DNA of 64,000 nt from Denitrobacterium detoxificans (lineage in GTDB: Bacteria; Actinomycetota; Coriobacteriia; Coriobacteriales; Eggerthellaceae). This document shows positions 52,513 through 60,775 of the stretch, in pieces (position 1 is the first letter of the stretch; each line of letters opens with the position of its first letter). The stretch spans positions 186,001-250,000 of the forward strand of contig NZ_SUUH01000002.1 in NCBI RefSeq assembly GCF_015062615.1, read 5' to 3'. Both the position numbers and the translations under genes were made by a program. The notes beneath the pieces were generated by a model, which saw only the letters and a list, made by a program, of their open reading frames with translations, was not told the DNA's origin and searched no databases.

Positions 52513-55305
52513 ATGACCCCAACCGAGCGTAAGAAAGCGGCAACGCAGTTCGTGGAGCGGTGGCTGGCCGCGGAAGGAAACGAACAGCGCGAGGCAAACA
52601 GCTTCTGGATTGAGCTATGCCAAGAAGTGCTGGGCATTTCCAACGCGACGCACGTGCTTGATTTCGAACGCAAGGTAAAGGGCCGTCGCATTGACGTGTT
52701 CTACGAGGACCGTTCGATTCTCATCGAGAACAAATCACGTGGTGTCAGCTTGGATGAACCCGAGCAACGTGGCAAGGACCGTCGTGGTAATCCGCGCATG
52801 GTTACGCCGTTCGAGCAGGCGAAATGGTATGCCGATAACATCACGCCTCGCAGCGTCATGCCGCAATGGATCCTTACGTGCAACTTCGACGAGATTCGCA
52901 TCTACGATTTGGATGACGAAAATGCCGAGACAAACTACGAGGCTATCGCCTTGGAAGACCTGCCGAATCAACTGCATCGCTTCGAGTTTTTCACCAAGTT
53001 GGAGAACAGCCGCCTGGAGCGCGAGAAAGAGCTGAGCGTTGCTGCCGGCGAAGTGGTCGGGCGCTTGTACGATGCGTTCTCCAAGGCGTATCTGGATATC
53101 GAAAACGATAAGCGCGAGCAGCGCAGCTTGAATATGCTCATCACACGTATCGTGTTCCTGCTGTATGCGGAAGATGCCGACTTGCTGCATGAGCGCAATG
53201 CGTTCTACAAGTACCTGAAGAACTTCCAGGTGAACCATATGCGCCAGGCGCTTATCGACCTGTTTGGCGTGTTGAAGACGCCGAAGGAGGAGCGCGACCC
53301 ATATCTCGACCCGGACCTGGCTGCGTTCCCGTACGTGAATGGCGGCCTGTTTGCGGAGGATATCATCATTCCGCAGTTCAATGAGGATACGCGCTTCCTG
53401 TTGCTGCAAGAGGCGAGTGCCGAATTCGATTGGCGCAACATTAGCCCCACGATTTTCGGCGCCGTGTTCGAAAGCACGTTGAACCCGGAAACCCGCAGGT
53501 CGGGTGGTATGCACTATACGAGCATCGAGAACATTCACAAGCTCATTGGGCCGTTGTTCCTGGACGACCTGAAAGAGGAGCTTACGCGCATCGAGGGCTC
53601 TGCCACCGAAAAGGAGCGGAAGTTCAAGCTGAAGGCGTTTCGCCAGAAGCTGGCCAGTTTGAAGATTCTGGATCCGGCATGTGGCTCGGGGAACTTTCTT
53701 ACAGAAAGCTACCTTTCTTTGCGAAAGCTCGAGAATCGCGTTCTCGAGGGCTTGTATGGTGACCAGCTGGCGTTAGGCGGCGACCTGGATCCGATCCAGG
53801 TGAGCATCCGCCAGTTCTATGGCATCGAGATTAACGACTTCGCAGTTGAGGTAGCCAAGACGGCGCTCTGGATTGCCGACTTGCAAATGCTCGACCAGAC
53901 GCGCGACATCCTGGGCGTTTGGATCGATCCGCTACCCCTGAAGAGCAACGACAATATTGCCTGCGGGAATGCCCTGCGCATCGACTGGAACGACGTTCTT
54001 CCTGCTGAAGAGTGCGATTACATAGTTGGCAACCCGCCGTTCTATGGGGCCCGTATGCAAAGCAAGGAGCAGAAGGCCGACATCCAAGCGGTTTTCCATG
54101 GGGCAAAGAATTGCGGCAACGTCGATTACGTTGCCGGTTGGTATATGAAGGCATCGGAGTTCGTTGAAGAATATTCAATTCGATGTGCTTTTGTTTCGAC
54201 CAATTCGATTTGCCAGGGTGAGCAGGTCGCTAATGTATGGAAGCCTATCTACGACATGGGCGTACGTATCGACTTTGCCTATAACACCTTTCGTTGGCGC
54301 AACGAAGCAGCTGGTCAAGCGCACGTGTTTGTCGTAATCGTTGGTTTCTCGAAGCTGGGCGGAGAGAAGACGCTTTTCAGCCACGAAGGGCCTGATGCGG
54401 AGGCGGTCGTTTCGCATCCCGAAAACATCAACGCTTACCTCTCGAGCGCTCCTGACGTGTTTGTGTGGAATCGCAGCAAGCCACTATGCGATGTTCCGAA
54501 AATTGGCATCGGGTCTCAGCCTATCGATGGAGGGAATTACCTTTTCAAAGAGGAAGAAATGCAAGAGTTTCTTTCTAAGGAACCTGCGGCTTCGAAGTAC
54601 TTTCATCGATGGCTTGGGTCGGCGGAGTTTCTTAATGGTAAACCTCGCTATACGCTTTGGCTTGGGGAGGCGACGCAGCGGGACCTTATAGACTTGCCTT
54701 TATGTCGAGAGAGAATCGAAAAGGTTCGTGTGTTTAGAGAGAGCTCGAATAGGGTTCAGACGAAAAAGGCTGCAAGTGTTCCTCAGCACTATGGGACTGA
54801 GATTATAGCAAATGGCACGTCTATCCTCATTCCGAAGGTTTCTTCGGAACGGCGTCGTTATGTCCCCCTTGGCTTTATCGGCCCGGAAACATTTTGCTCC
54901 GACCTTGTGTTCCTTGCTCCCGACGCGACCCTCTATCACTTCGGCGTGCTTCATTCTCAGTTTCACAATGCCTGGATGCGCGTTGTGGCGGGACGGCTGG
55001 AAAGTCGGTATAGGTATTCCGGCGGCGTAGTGTATAACAATTTTGTCTGGCCTCGACCGGATGAGTCTCAGCTTGCCGCAATCGAACGATGTGCGCAGAG
55101 CGTACTTGACGTGCGTGCTTTGTATCCGGATGTGGCGCTTGCAAAGCTTTACGACCCCGACAAAATGCCCGATGACCTTCGCGAGGCCCACCTTGCACTC
55201 GATAGAGCGGTCGAGGCTGCGTATGGCGTTGACTTTAACGGCGATGAAGAAAAGATCGTTGCACATCTGTTCAAGTTGTATGCTGAGAAGACGAAGGGCG
55301 ATTAG
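52513..55305 (+). CDS. MmeI-like type IIL restriction-modification enzyme
   Basis: A 930-residue single-chain enzyme combining nuclease, methyltransferase and target recognition. The N-terminal nuclease has the PD-(D/E)XK pattern Asp61 ... Glu72-x-Lys74 (RRIDVFYEDRSILIENKSRG). A helical spacer follows, then an N6-adenine methyltransferase with motif I LDPACGSGNFL (about 385-395) and motif IV NPPFYGA (about 506). The C-terminal 300 residues are the recognition and specificity region. The length is close to MmeI (about 919 residues). Such enzymes cut about 20 bases from their site and methylate one strand, needing no partner; none is present. The ribosome site GGAGGA is clear. The last third is more AT-rich than the first. 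Confidence 0.9.
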   Translation: MTPTERKKAATQFVERWLAAEGNEQREANSFWIELCQEVLGISNATHVLDFERKVKGRRIDVFYEDRSILIENKSRGVSLDEPEQRGKDRRGNPRMVTPFEQAKWYADNITPRSVMPQWILTCNFDEIRIYDLDDENAETNYEAIALEDLPNQLHRFEFFTKLENSRLEREKELSVAAGEVVGRLYDAFSKAYLDIENDKREQRSLNMLITRIVFLLYAEDADLLHERNAFYKYLKNFQVNHMRQALIDLFGVLKTPKEERDPYLDPDLAAFPYVNGGLFAEDIIIPQFNEDTRFLLLQEASAEFDWRNISPTIFGAVFESTLNPETRRSGGMHYTSIENIHKLIGPLFLDDLKEELTRIEGSATEKERKFKLKAFRQKLASLKILDPACGSGNFLTESYLSLRKLENRVLEGLYGDQLALGGDLDPIQVSIRQFYGIEINDFAVEVAKTALWIADLQMLDQTRDILGVWIDPLPLKSNDNIACGNALRIDWNDVLPAEECDYIVGNPPFYGARMQSKEQKADIQAVFHGAKNCGNVDYVAGWYMKASEFVEEYSIRCAFVSTNSICQGEQVANVWKPIYDMGVRIDFAYNTFRWRNEAAGQAHVFVVIVGFSKLGGEKTLFSHEGPDAEAVVSHPENINAYLSSAPDVFVWNRSKPLCDVPKIGIGSQPIDGGNYLFKEEEMQEFLSKEPAASKYFHRWLGSAEFLNGKPRYTLWLGEATQRDLIDLPLCRERIEKVRVFRESSNRVQTKKAASVPQHYGTEIIANGTSILIPKVSSERRRYVPLGFIGPETFCSDLVFLAPDATLYHFGVLHSQFHNAWMRVVAGRLESRYRYSGGVVYNNFVWPRPDESQLAAIERCAQSVLDVRALYPDVALAKLYDPDKMPDDLREAHLALDRAVEAAYGVDFNGDEEKIVAHLFKLYAEKTKGD

Positions 55306-55335
55306 TGTCTTTCTTTGCCTTCGATAGCGCTGACG

Positions 55336-55377
55336 CGCCCGGATGGTCCATCATGAGCCGTTCGGGCGATTTCTTTT
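55336..55377 (+). terminator. Candidate terminator after the restriction enzyme
   Basis: A 6-bp stem CGCCCG/CGGGCG with an inner short hairpin is followed by ATTTCTTTT, 31 bases after the stop. Confidence 0.5.
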
Positions 55378-55443
55378 CGGAATAGTTAGCTGGAGAATCT
55401 CTAGGAACTATCATCCGCATGTGCTACGCCATCTACCTCGATT

Positions 55444-55564
55444 ACATTTTTCCGGAAAAGGTACGTTTTGGGCTCGTTTTTGAGCTGGTTCCGCGCTCGA
55501 AAATTTTCCGACCTGGGCTTATGTCGCAAGATACTCCAAGTGCAATACATTTTTCCGGAAAAAG
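55444..55564. repeat. Palindromic intergenic element A
   Basis: Two exact copies of ACATTTTTCCGGAAAA (55444-55459 and 55547-55562), each centred on TTTTCCGGAAAA, flank an 87-base non-coding spacer. The spacer contains CGACCTGGG (55509-55517) and GTCGCAAGA. The whole stretch 55306-55887 has no credible gene. Confidence 0.6.
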
Positions 55565-55606
55565 ACAAGCGGCTGTTCGGCTGTGCTCGCTGCGACTGTT
55601 CTCGCG

Positions 55607-55730
55607 CCGATGGGATTTCCGGAAATCCCATCGGCTTGCGACCTGGATAACTCTTAGCGCAGACGTTTCCCCAGTTCGCGAAATTTGCTGGGCTCGAAAA
55701 GGGTCGGAAATCCGGAAATCCCATGGGACG
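55607..55730. repeat. Palindromic intergenic element B with a 28-bp perfect palindrome
   Basis: 55607-55634 is a perfect 28-bp palindrome centred on ATTTCCGGAAAT with outer arms CCGATGGG/CCCATCGG. Its right half recurs as TCCGGAAATCCCAT at about 55711-55724. The spacer holds GCGACCTGG (55638-55646) and GACGTTTCCCCAG (55662-55674). Confidence 0.6.
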
Positions 55731-55756
55731 AAAGGAACTCCTCGCGCGCAAAGCGT

Positions 55757-55798
55757 GCGACCCGGCAATCGCGTGGGAGGGAAACGATGCCGGGTCGC
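55757..55798. repeat. Stable hairpin in the intergenic region
   Basis: A 13-bp stem with one bulged A (arms GCGACCCGGCA...TCG) and a 13-base loop. No T-run follows on either strand. It is followed at 55813-55873 by two mutually exclusive hairpins, GGGGGTTG/CAACCCCC and CCCCGCTGG/CCAGCGGGG, near the end of the minus-strand reductase gene. Confidence 0.5.
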
Positions 55799-55887
55799 GA
55801 GAAACACGGTGAGGGGGTTGTCCGTGCATTCTATTGTTGCAACCCCCGCTGGCGTAGGGGGAGACCAGCGGGGTGCAAAGGGATTGG

Positions 55888-57576
55888 CTACTTCATACCG
55901 AGCATGTTTAGGATTGCGTGACGTGCCTCGGTGGCGGTGCGGCCGCTGGCGATGCCGGGGATGAGCTCGGGGTAGTTGTCGCTGAAGAAGCCGCCCGTGC
56001 AGTTGCCTGCGGCCCAGAGACCCTCGATGACCTCGCCGTTTTCGGTAAGCAGGTGGCAGTCGGTGTCGATGCGCAGGCCGTCGAGCGTGCAGAGCAGCGC
56101 GCTGCCCACGCGGCATCCGCAGTAGGGCGGAGTGGTAAGGGCAAGCATGTCCTTCGCGTCCTTGCCGAACTGCGTATCTTCGCCTGCTGCGCACATCGCG
56201 TTGTACTCGTTCACGGTGTTCACGAACTCATCGACGGGGATCTCGAGCTTCTGGGCCAGCTCCTCGAGCGTATCGCACTCGAAGATGATGCCCTGCTGCT
56301 TCAGGCCCATGTTCATGCCCTCGATGGCCTCGTAGGTGAACGACCAGGCGTCGGGCGTGGGGCTTGGCTCGATGCGCGAGCAGCACAGCGTGTGGAATTG
56401 CTTTACATGGTCCTTCCAGTTGGCGTCCCAGATAGAACACCATACGTGATCCTTCTGGATGCTCGCCGATGCAATCATGCTGTCATAGGGAACGTCTTCG
56501 TTACCGATGCGCCTGCCCTGCGTGTTTACCTTCAGGAACGGTTGGCTTCCCATCCAAAAGAGTTGGCCCTGAACGGGGAAGCCCGTTTCGGCGCCAGGTG
56601 CCAGGCCGCCACGGTCGAAGAGCATGGCGGTGGGGTCGGGGTCCTTTACGCCGCCAGCCCAAATGCCCGCTTTCATGCCGGCGCCGTCGTTCTGCATCAT
56701 ATACTGCGCGCAGGCAACAGTGGCGGAGGCGGCCGGGTTCAGCGTTTCCATGAGCTCGGCACTGCCCTCGTAGCCACCCGTGCAGAGCAGCACGCCCTTG
56801 CTGGCGGTGATGCGCGCGTAGCCATCCTTCGTCTTGGCGATGCAGCCTACGACCTTGCTGCCTTCCTTTACGAACTGCACGAGCTCGGTGTTGTACATGA
56901 ACTGCGCGCCTTGCTTCTGGGCGATTTCCACCAGAATGGGGCCCATGCTGGGCGTGGCCGCCGAATTGTCGGCCTTCTCTTCGGGGATATGCTCGACCAT
57001 CGAAGTGGGCCATGCACGATAGCAGCCATGCCAGCCGCTTCCCACGTCGGGTTCGGCCGTCATGCGTACGCCTTCGGGCTCGATGACGCCGCAGAACCAG
57101 TCGAACCATTCGCCGCTTTCGTTGATCCACAGGTTGATGAGCGACTGATTGGCGCGACCGCTTGCGTAGCGCATGATGTCGTTGGCAAGTGCTTGCTTGT
57201 CGATTGTCACGCCTGCGTCCTTCTGCACCTGCGAATCGACGGCACCGGGGAAGGTGCGGAAGAGGCCATAGGTGCCCGTCTTTTCGATGACCAGAACATC
57301 GGCTCCCTGCTCGGAGGCAACGAGTGCCGCTGTCATGCCGGCATGACCGCAGCCGCAAACGAGGATCTCGGTCTCGATTTCCTGCGAGATGGTAAATGAC
57401 GATTCGTCGGCGGGTTCGCCCCACCAGTTTTCGGACGTCGTAGTCGTGCTTGCTTCGGCTGTGCGCGTGGAAGCCGCCTTGGGCGATGCGCATCCCGCGA
57501 GAGCCGTGGTGACGAGCGACCCTCCCGCGATTGCGGCTCCCGTTAGAAACGACCTACGTGATACGGAATGATTCAT
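55888..57576 (-). CDS. Tat-exported lipoprotein FAD-dependent reductase (fumarate/urocanate reductase-like)
   Basis: A 562-residue flavoprotein. The signal peptide has twin arginines (SRRSFLTGA) and a lipobox LAGC, so it folds with FAD in the cytoplasm and is anchored outside. The FAD fold starts ETEILVCGCGHAGMTAALVASEQGADVLVIEK and ends GLWAAGNCTGGFFSDNYPELIPGIASGRTATEA. There is no CxxCH haem motif, so electrons must come from a separate quinol- or cytochrome-linked donor. The substrate is unknown; relatives reduce unsaturated organic acids as terminal acceptors. ATG 57576 follows GGAGGAG; an 8-bp hairpin (57600-57628) lies in the leader. The LuxR gene is just upstream on the same strand. 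Confidence 0.88.
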   Translation of the reverse strand: MNHSVSRRSFLTGAAIAGGSLVTTALAGCASPKAASTRTAEASTTTTSENWWGEPADESSFTISQEIETEILVCGCGHAGMTAALVASEQGADVLVIEKTGTYGLFRTFPGAVDSQVQKDAGVTIDKQALANDIMRYASGRANQSLINLWINESGEWFDWFCGVIEPEGVRMTAEPDVGSGWHGCYRAWPTSMVEHIPEEKADNSAATPSMGPILVEIAQKQGAQFMYNTELVQFVKEGSKVVGCIAKTKDGYARITASKGVLLCTGGYEGSAELMETLNPAASATVACAQYMMQNDGAGMKAGIWAGGVKDPDPTAMLFDRGGLAPGAETGFPVQGQLFWMGSQPFLKVNTQGRRIGNEDVPYDSMIASASIQKDHVWCSIWDANWKDHVKQFHTLCCSRIEPSPTPDAWSFTYEAIEGMNMGLKQQGIIFECDTLEELAQKLEIPVDEFVNTVNEYNAMCAAGEDTQFGKDAKDMLALTTPPYCGCRVGSALLCTLDGLRIDTDCHLLTENGEVIEGLWAAGNCTGGFFSDNYPELIPGIASGRTATEARHAILNMLGMK

Positions 57577-57599
57577 ATTCTCCTCCATTCGATACCTCG

Positions 57600-57628
57600 C
57601 ATTCGCCCAGGGGTTTCCGAGGCGAATG
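57600..57628 (-). promoter_or_regulatory. Leader hairpin of the reductase gene
   Basis: CATTCGCC and GGCGAATG pair across 13 bases, ending about 24 bases before the start codon on the minus strand. It may affect mRNA stability or translation; position is the only evidence. Confidence 0.35.
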
Positions 57629-57794
57629 CCTTCGGGGCGAGTGTAGGAATTTCGGCGGGGGAGCGTATACCGCTAAAAGGGTGATATTTGTTATCCCAGG
57701 TGAGATGCGCTATTTACGGTAGGTGGGTGATTACGGCATGGCGAGGCGTTACCTGGAACGGCCGCCATGGAGCGTGGGTTGGCTGCTTTACGCG

Positions 57795-59366
57795 CTAGGG
57801 GCGCATGCTCTCGATAAGGTCGAGCAGCTCTTGGCGACTGCCCACGTTCGTCTTTGCGTAGATGTGCTTGATGTGCGTCTTCACGGTGTTTTGCGAAATG
57901 AACAATTCGTCGCGAATGTAGGGAACCGAACGCCCGCGCATGAGGTAAGCGATGATTTCGCGTTCGCGTGGCGTGATGCCGTAGAAGCGATAGAACTCCT
58001 CGTCGGGTTCAATGGGCTCGTCGGATTTTTCGGCTGGGGTGGCTTTCTCGTTCGGTATGGATGCATCGAGTTGTACCGAGGCTTCGGGCGTGGAATTGAC
58101 GGCTGTTGTGGGAGTCGGCACGGGCGTGGTCGTTGTGGCTCCCTTTGCCTGTCTGTTGCTTGCAAGGCCCGGTAGCATGACCACAAGTGCGACGACGATG
58201 AGGAGCAGCGCGGCACCGGAGATGTGAATCGTGGGGATGGGGGCGATGCCGAAGGCGTGTGTGTACCCTGCGGCTGCAAGCGAGCCTAGGGCCGATCCTA
58301 TGTCAAACAAGGCGTATCCGCCCAGGAATACCGTAAGTGCTTGCGCTGCGTTTGCGCGCATAGCGCGGCAGAGGCAAATCCACGTGAATTCGGAAATGAC
58401 GATGAGCGCTGCGTTGAGTGCGAGCGAAGAGAGCGCCATGGGCGCCCCAATGATGATGAGCGAGCATGCAAGTGCGATGAGGGGCATCTGCCATCGAAAG
58501 ATGAACGCGAGCGTAACGCTTGGCGAAACGCGCAGGAAAAGCCAAGTGAGCAACGCGGCAAGCAGAAACGATGACAGAACGACGAGAGGGTAGAGCTGCG
58601 TTCCCAGCTCGGAGAGCGGATTTGCAACGAAGGGCGTGATGAGGAACGCGCAGAAGGCCGGGGCGGTGAGCCCCATCGCCATTTTGGCGATGCGAATCGT
58701 GCTTTCGGGTCGGTCAGCGGGCCCATACATGAGGCTGAGCACGGAATGGGCAAGCGTGTCTTTGCTTGGCTTCTCTTCGGCGGGTGGTTCGGGGTGGCAC
58801 GCATTGCGCTTCGCCGACCAGCCTGCGGCAGTGATGGAACAAGCGGCCGATAGCATCGGGATTGCCTGGGCGCACAGAAAGCGGGGTGTTGCGGGCAAGG
58901 CAAGGAGCACCGCTGCTCCTGCTACCGAAACGAACATTGAGCGCATGATGGCGCGCTCCGCCTCGCCCGTTTCGAGCGCTGCGTAGAACTGGGCCCACGA
59001 TGCCCAGAGCCACGATACGCTCAGCCCCGAGACGATGGCGCCGCATATGCCAACTGCAGTGATGTTCCACGTCATAAGGATGGTTCCCAGAGATGTAAGG
59101 AATGCGGCGGCGGCAATGGATGCGTGCGAAGAGGCGAAGGCGCTTCGCATACGCGCTATGCGCGACAGGGCAGCAAGGGCAATCATGCCAAAGGCCTGCG
59201 CGATGGCAAAGGCGATCCAGGCGATGCTCGTGACGTCGAGCGAGACGCCGCGAGAGAAAACTTGGGTGCTGTCGAGCGAGAACGTAACGAAGTTCCAAAG
59301 CACAAGCAGGTTGAACCCGGTGTAGCAGTACCAGGGCATGTTTCCTTTGCGTTCGATGTGCGACAT
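57795..59366 (-). CDS. LuxR-family regulator with multi-pass membrane domain
   Basis: A 523-residue protein. Residues 10-400 form about 12 membrane helices resembling a transporter fold. A Pro/Thr/Ser/Glu-rich cytoplasmic linker (about 405-450) leads to a C-terminal LuxR helix-turn-helix (YGITPREREIIAYLMRGRSVPYIRDELFISQNTVKTHIKHIYAKT). This architecture is expanded in Eggerthellaceae and usually sits next to genes for Tat-exported reductases. It probably senses a substrate at the membrane and controls the reductase 218 bases downstream (inference). ATG 59366 follows GGAGGG; longer in-frame extensions would cross the palindromic element. Confidence 0.88.
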   Translation of the reverse strand: MSHIERKGNMPWYCYTGFNLLVLWNFVTFSLDSTQVFSRGVSLDVTSIAWIAFAIAQAFGMIALAALSRIARMRSAFASSHASIAAAAFLTSLGTILMTWNITAVGICGAIVSGLSVSWLWASWAQFYAALETGEAERAIMRSMFVSVAGAAVLLALPATPRFLCAQAIPMLSAACSITAAGWSAKRNACHPEPPAEEKPSKDTLAHSVLSLMYGPADRPESTIRIAKMAMGLTAPAFCAFLITPFVANPLSELGTQLYPLVVLSSFLLAALLTWLFLRVSPSVTLAFIFRWQMPLIALACSLIIIGAPMALSSLALNAALIVISEFTWICLCRAMRANAAQALTVFLGGYALFDIGSALGSLAAAGYTHAFGIAPIPTIHISGAALLLIVVALVVMLPGLASNRQAKGATTTTPVPTPTTAVNSTPEASVQLDASIPNEKATPAEKSDEPIEPDEEFYRFYGITPREREIIAYLMRGRSVPYIRDELFISQNTVKTHIKHIYAKTNVGSRQELLDLIESMRP

Positions 59367-59431
59367 GCGACCCTCCTTCGCATTGCGATTTGGGTATTCT
59401 CTCACGTATTCGATGGGAATGTATAGTGCTC

Positions 59432-59545
59432 TTTCCTTTTTCGAAAAAGGAAACGATAGAGCGGCTTTCGATTTGGTCCGCGCACGTTTTCCCAGGTCGC
59501 AGAGAATCTTCGTGTGTGCTGACGTGCCTTTTTCGGAAAAGGAAA
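59432..59545. repeat. Palindromic intergenic element C
   Basis: 59432-59453 is a perfect 22-bp palindrome centred on CTTTTTCGAAAAAG. A near-copy with the same flank (CCTTTTTCGGAAAAGGAAAC) starts at 59527. The roughly 70-base spacer holds ACGTTTTCCCAGGTCGC (59484-59500), the reverse of the motif in elements A and B. It lies between the divergent luxR and SDR genes. Confidence 0.6.
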
Positions 59546-59596
59546 CGGATTGGTGATGTGCTCGGATTTCGCATTGAGCTTCATGGGGCGTCGCGC

Positions 59597-59602
59597 TACC
59601 AT
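59597..59602 (+). promoter_or_regulatory. Candidate -10 element directly before the SDR gene (leaderless)
   Basis: TACCAT lies seven bases before ATG 59610, with only TGCCCCC between and no ribosome site. Confidence 0.4.
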
Positions 59603-59609
59603 TGCCCCC

Positions 59610-60377
59610 ATGAATATTGCAATCATTACAGGAGCATCCAGCGGCCTTGGCCGCGAGTACGCGCGTGTCGCCGACGAAAGCGGCCACTACGACGAACTCT
59701 GGGTAATTGCGCGGCGTGTCGAGCGTTTGGAAGAGCTGGCGAAAGCGTGCGTTACGCCCGTTCGCGCCATTTCGCTCGACCTGGCCCAAGCGAGCGCCAT
59801 CGATGAGCTTTCCTCCCTACTGGAAAGAGAAAGCCCCACGGTGGGCCTGCTCGTAAACGCCGCTGGCTTCGGAAAGTTCGGCACGTACGCCGACCTCACC
59901 GCTGCCGAAGTGTCGAGTATGATCACCGTGAACTGCAACGCGCTTGTCTGCCTTACTCAGGCGGTGCTGCCGTTCATGACGCGTGGAAGTCGCATTCTGC
60001 AAATCGCCTCGAGCGCGGCGTTTCAGCCGCTACCAGGTTTGGACGTGTATGCGGCAACGAAGGCGTTTGTGCTTTCGTATACGCGCGCGCTTCGCTTCGA
60101 GCTACGTGGGCGCGGCATTCGCGTTACGGCTGTTTGCCCCATCTGGGTGCGTACCGAATTCATCGACGTAGCACGTCAGACGGCCAATGGCGCAACCGTG
60201 AAGAACCCTGCTCCCAGCATTTCTCCCGAGCGCGTCGTGCGCTGGTCGCTGTTCGTGAATCGCGTGAACTATCCCGTTGCCACGTGTTGCGTAAGTGGGT
60301 TTATCATGCGTATTGCTGGCAAAATCCTGCCGGCACCGCTTGAGATGTGGGCTTGGGAGGGTTTGCGTCGACTGTAA
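59610..60377 (+). CDS. Short-chain dehydrogenase/reductase
   Basis: A 255-residue classical SDR oxidoreductase. The cofactor motif TGASSGLG (8-15) sits at the N-terminus, followed by NAAGFG. The catalytic Ser is in IASSAAFQPL and Tyr-x-x-x-Lys in YAATKAFVLSY. The C-terminal part is hydrophobic (IMRIAGKILPAPLEMW). Dehydrogenation of a sugar, steroid or lipid alcohol is possible; the substrate is unknown. The ATG appears leaderless. It begins a likely run with the Spx-like and MarR genes. Confidence 0.86.
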   Translation: MNIAIITGASSGLGREYARVADESGHYDELWVIARRVERLEELAKACVTPVRAISLDLAQASAIDELSSLLERESPTVGLLVNAAGFGKFGTYADLTAAEVSSMITVNCNALVCLTQAVLPFMTRGSRILQIASSAAFQPLPGLDVYAATKAFVLSYTRALRFELRGRGIRVTAVCPIWVRTEFIDVARQTANGATVKNPAPSISPERVVRWSLFVNRVNYPVATCCVSGFIMRIAGKILPAPLEMWAWEGLRRL

Positions 60378-60400
60378 TCCCCTGCGTGAAAGGGCTGAAC

Positions 60401-60763
60401 ATGGCTGTCTTATTTTTGGAATACCCGAAATGCAGCACGTGCCGCAAGGCGCGAGCATGGCTCGAGCAGCATGGCGTCGCGTTCGAAGCTCGCCATATTG
60501 TCGAGCAGAATCCCACGGCCGACGAACTTCGTGCGTGGCATGTTCTTAGTGGTCTTCCCATCAGGCGTTTCTTCAATACGAGCGGCATGCTCTATCGGCA
60601 GCGCAATATCAAGGCGCTGCTCGACGATGGCCTTGATGCCGAAGGATGCTATAAGCTGCTTGCTGAAGATGGCATGCTCGTGAAGCGACCCGTCGTGGTG
60701 GGGCCCGATTTCGTGCTGCTTGGCTTCCGCGAGTCCGAGTGGGAAAGCACCCTGCTGGGGTAG
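60401..60763 (+). CDS. ArsC/Spx-family protein (YffB-like)
   Basis: A 120-residue thioredoxin-fold protein of the ArsC-like family. The N-terminal CSTC motif (YPKCSTCRKARAWLEQHG) is the redox centre. RRFFNTSGMLYRQRNIK and LLAEDGMLVKRPVVVGPDFVLLGFRESEW are typical of the Spx/YffB subgroup. It could be a glutathione- or thiol-dependent reductase or a stress regulator; true arsenate reductase is less likely without ars genes nearby. AAAGGG supports ATG 60401, 23 bases after the SDR. Confidence 0.88.
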   Translation: MAVLFLEYPKCSTCRKARAWLEQHGVAFEARHIVEQNPTADELRAWHVLSGLPIRRFFNTSGMLYRQRNIKALLDDGLDAEGCYKLLAEDGMLVKRPVVVGPDFVLLGFRESEWESTLLG

Positions 60764-60775
60764 TGCGTCTTGCCC

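Noticed and set aside
55444..55730. CRISPR-like repeat-spacer pattern
   Set aside because: Each element has only two repeat copies, the spacers are 70-90 bases, repeats differ between elements, and there are no cas genes.
57388..59789. N-terminal extension of the LuxR gene up to 59789
   Set aside because: It would run through palindromic element C and the start of the divergent SDR; ATG 59366 has a strong ribosome site and begins directly before the first membrane helix.
60401..60763. Arsenate reductase
   Set aside because: The CSTC motif and tail fit the Spx/YffB subgroup better, and no other ars genes are present.
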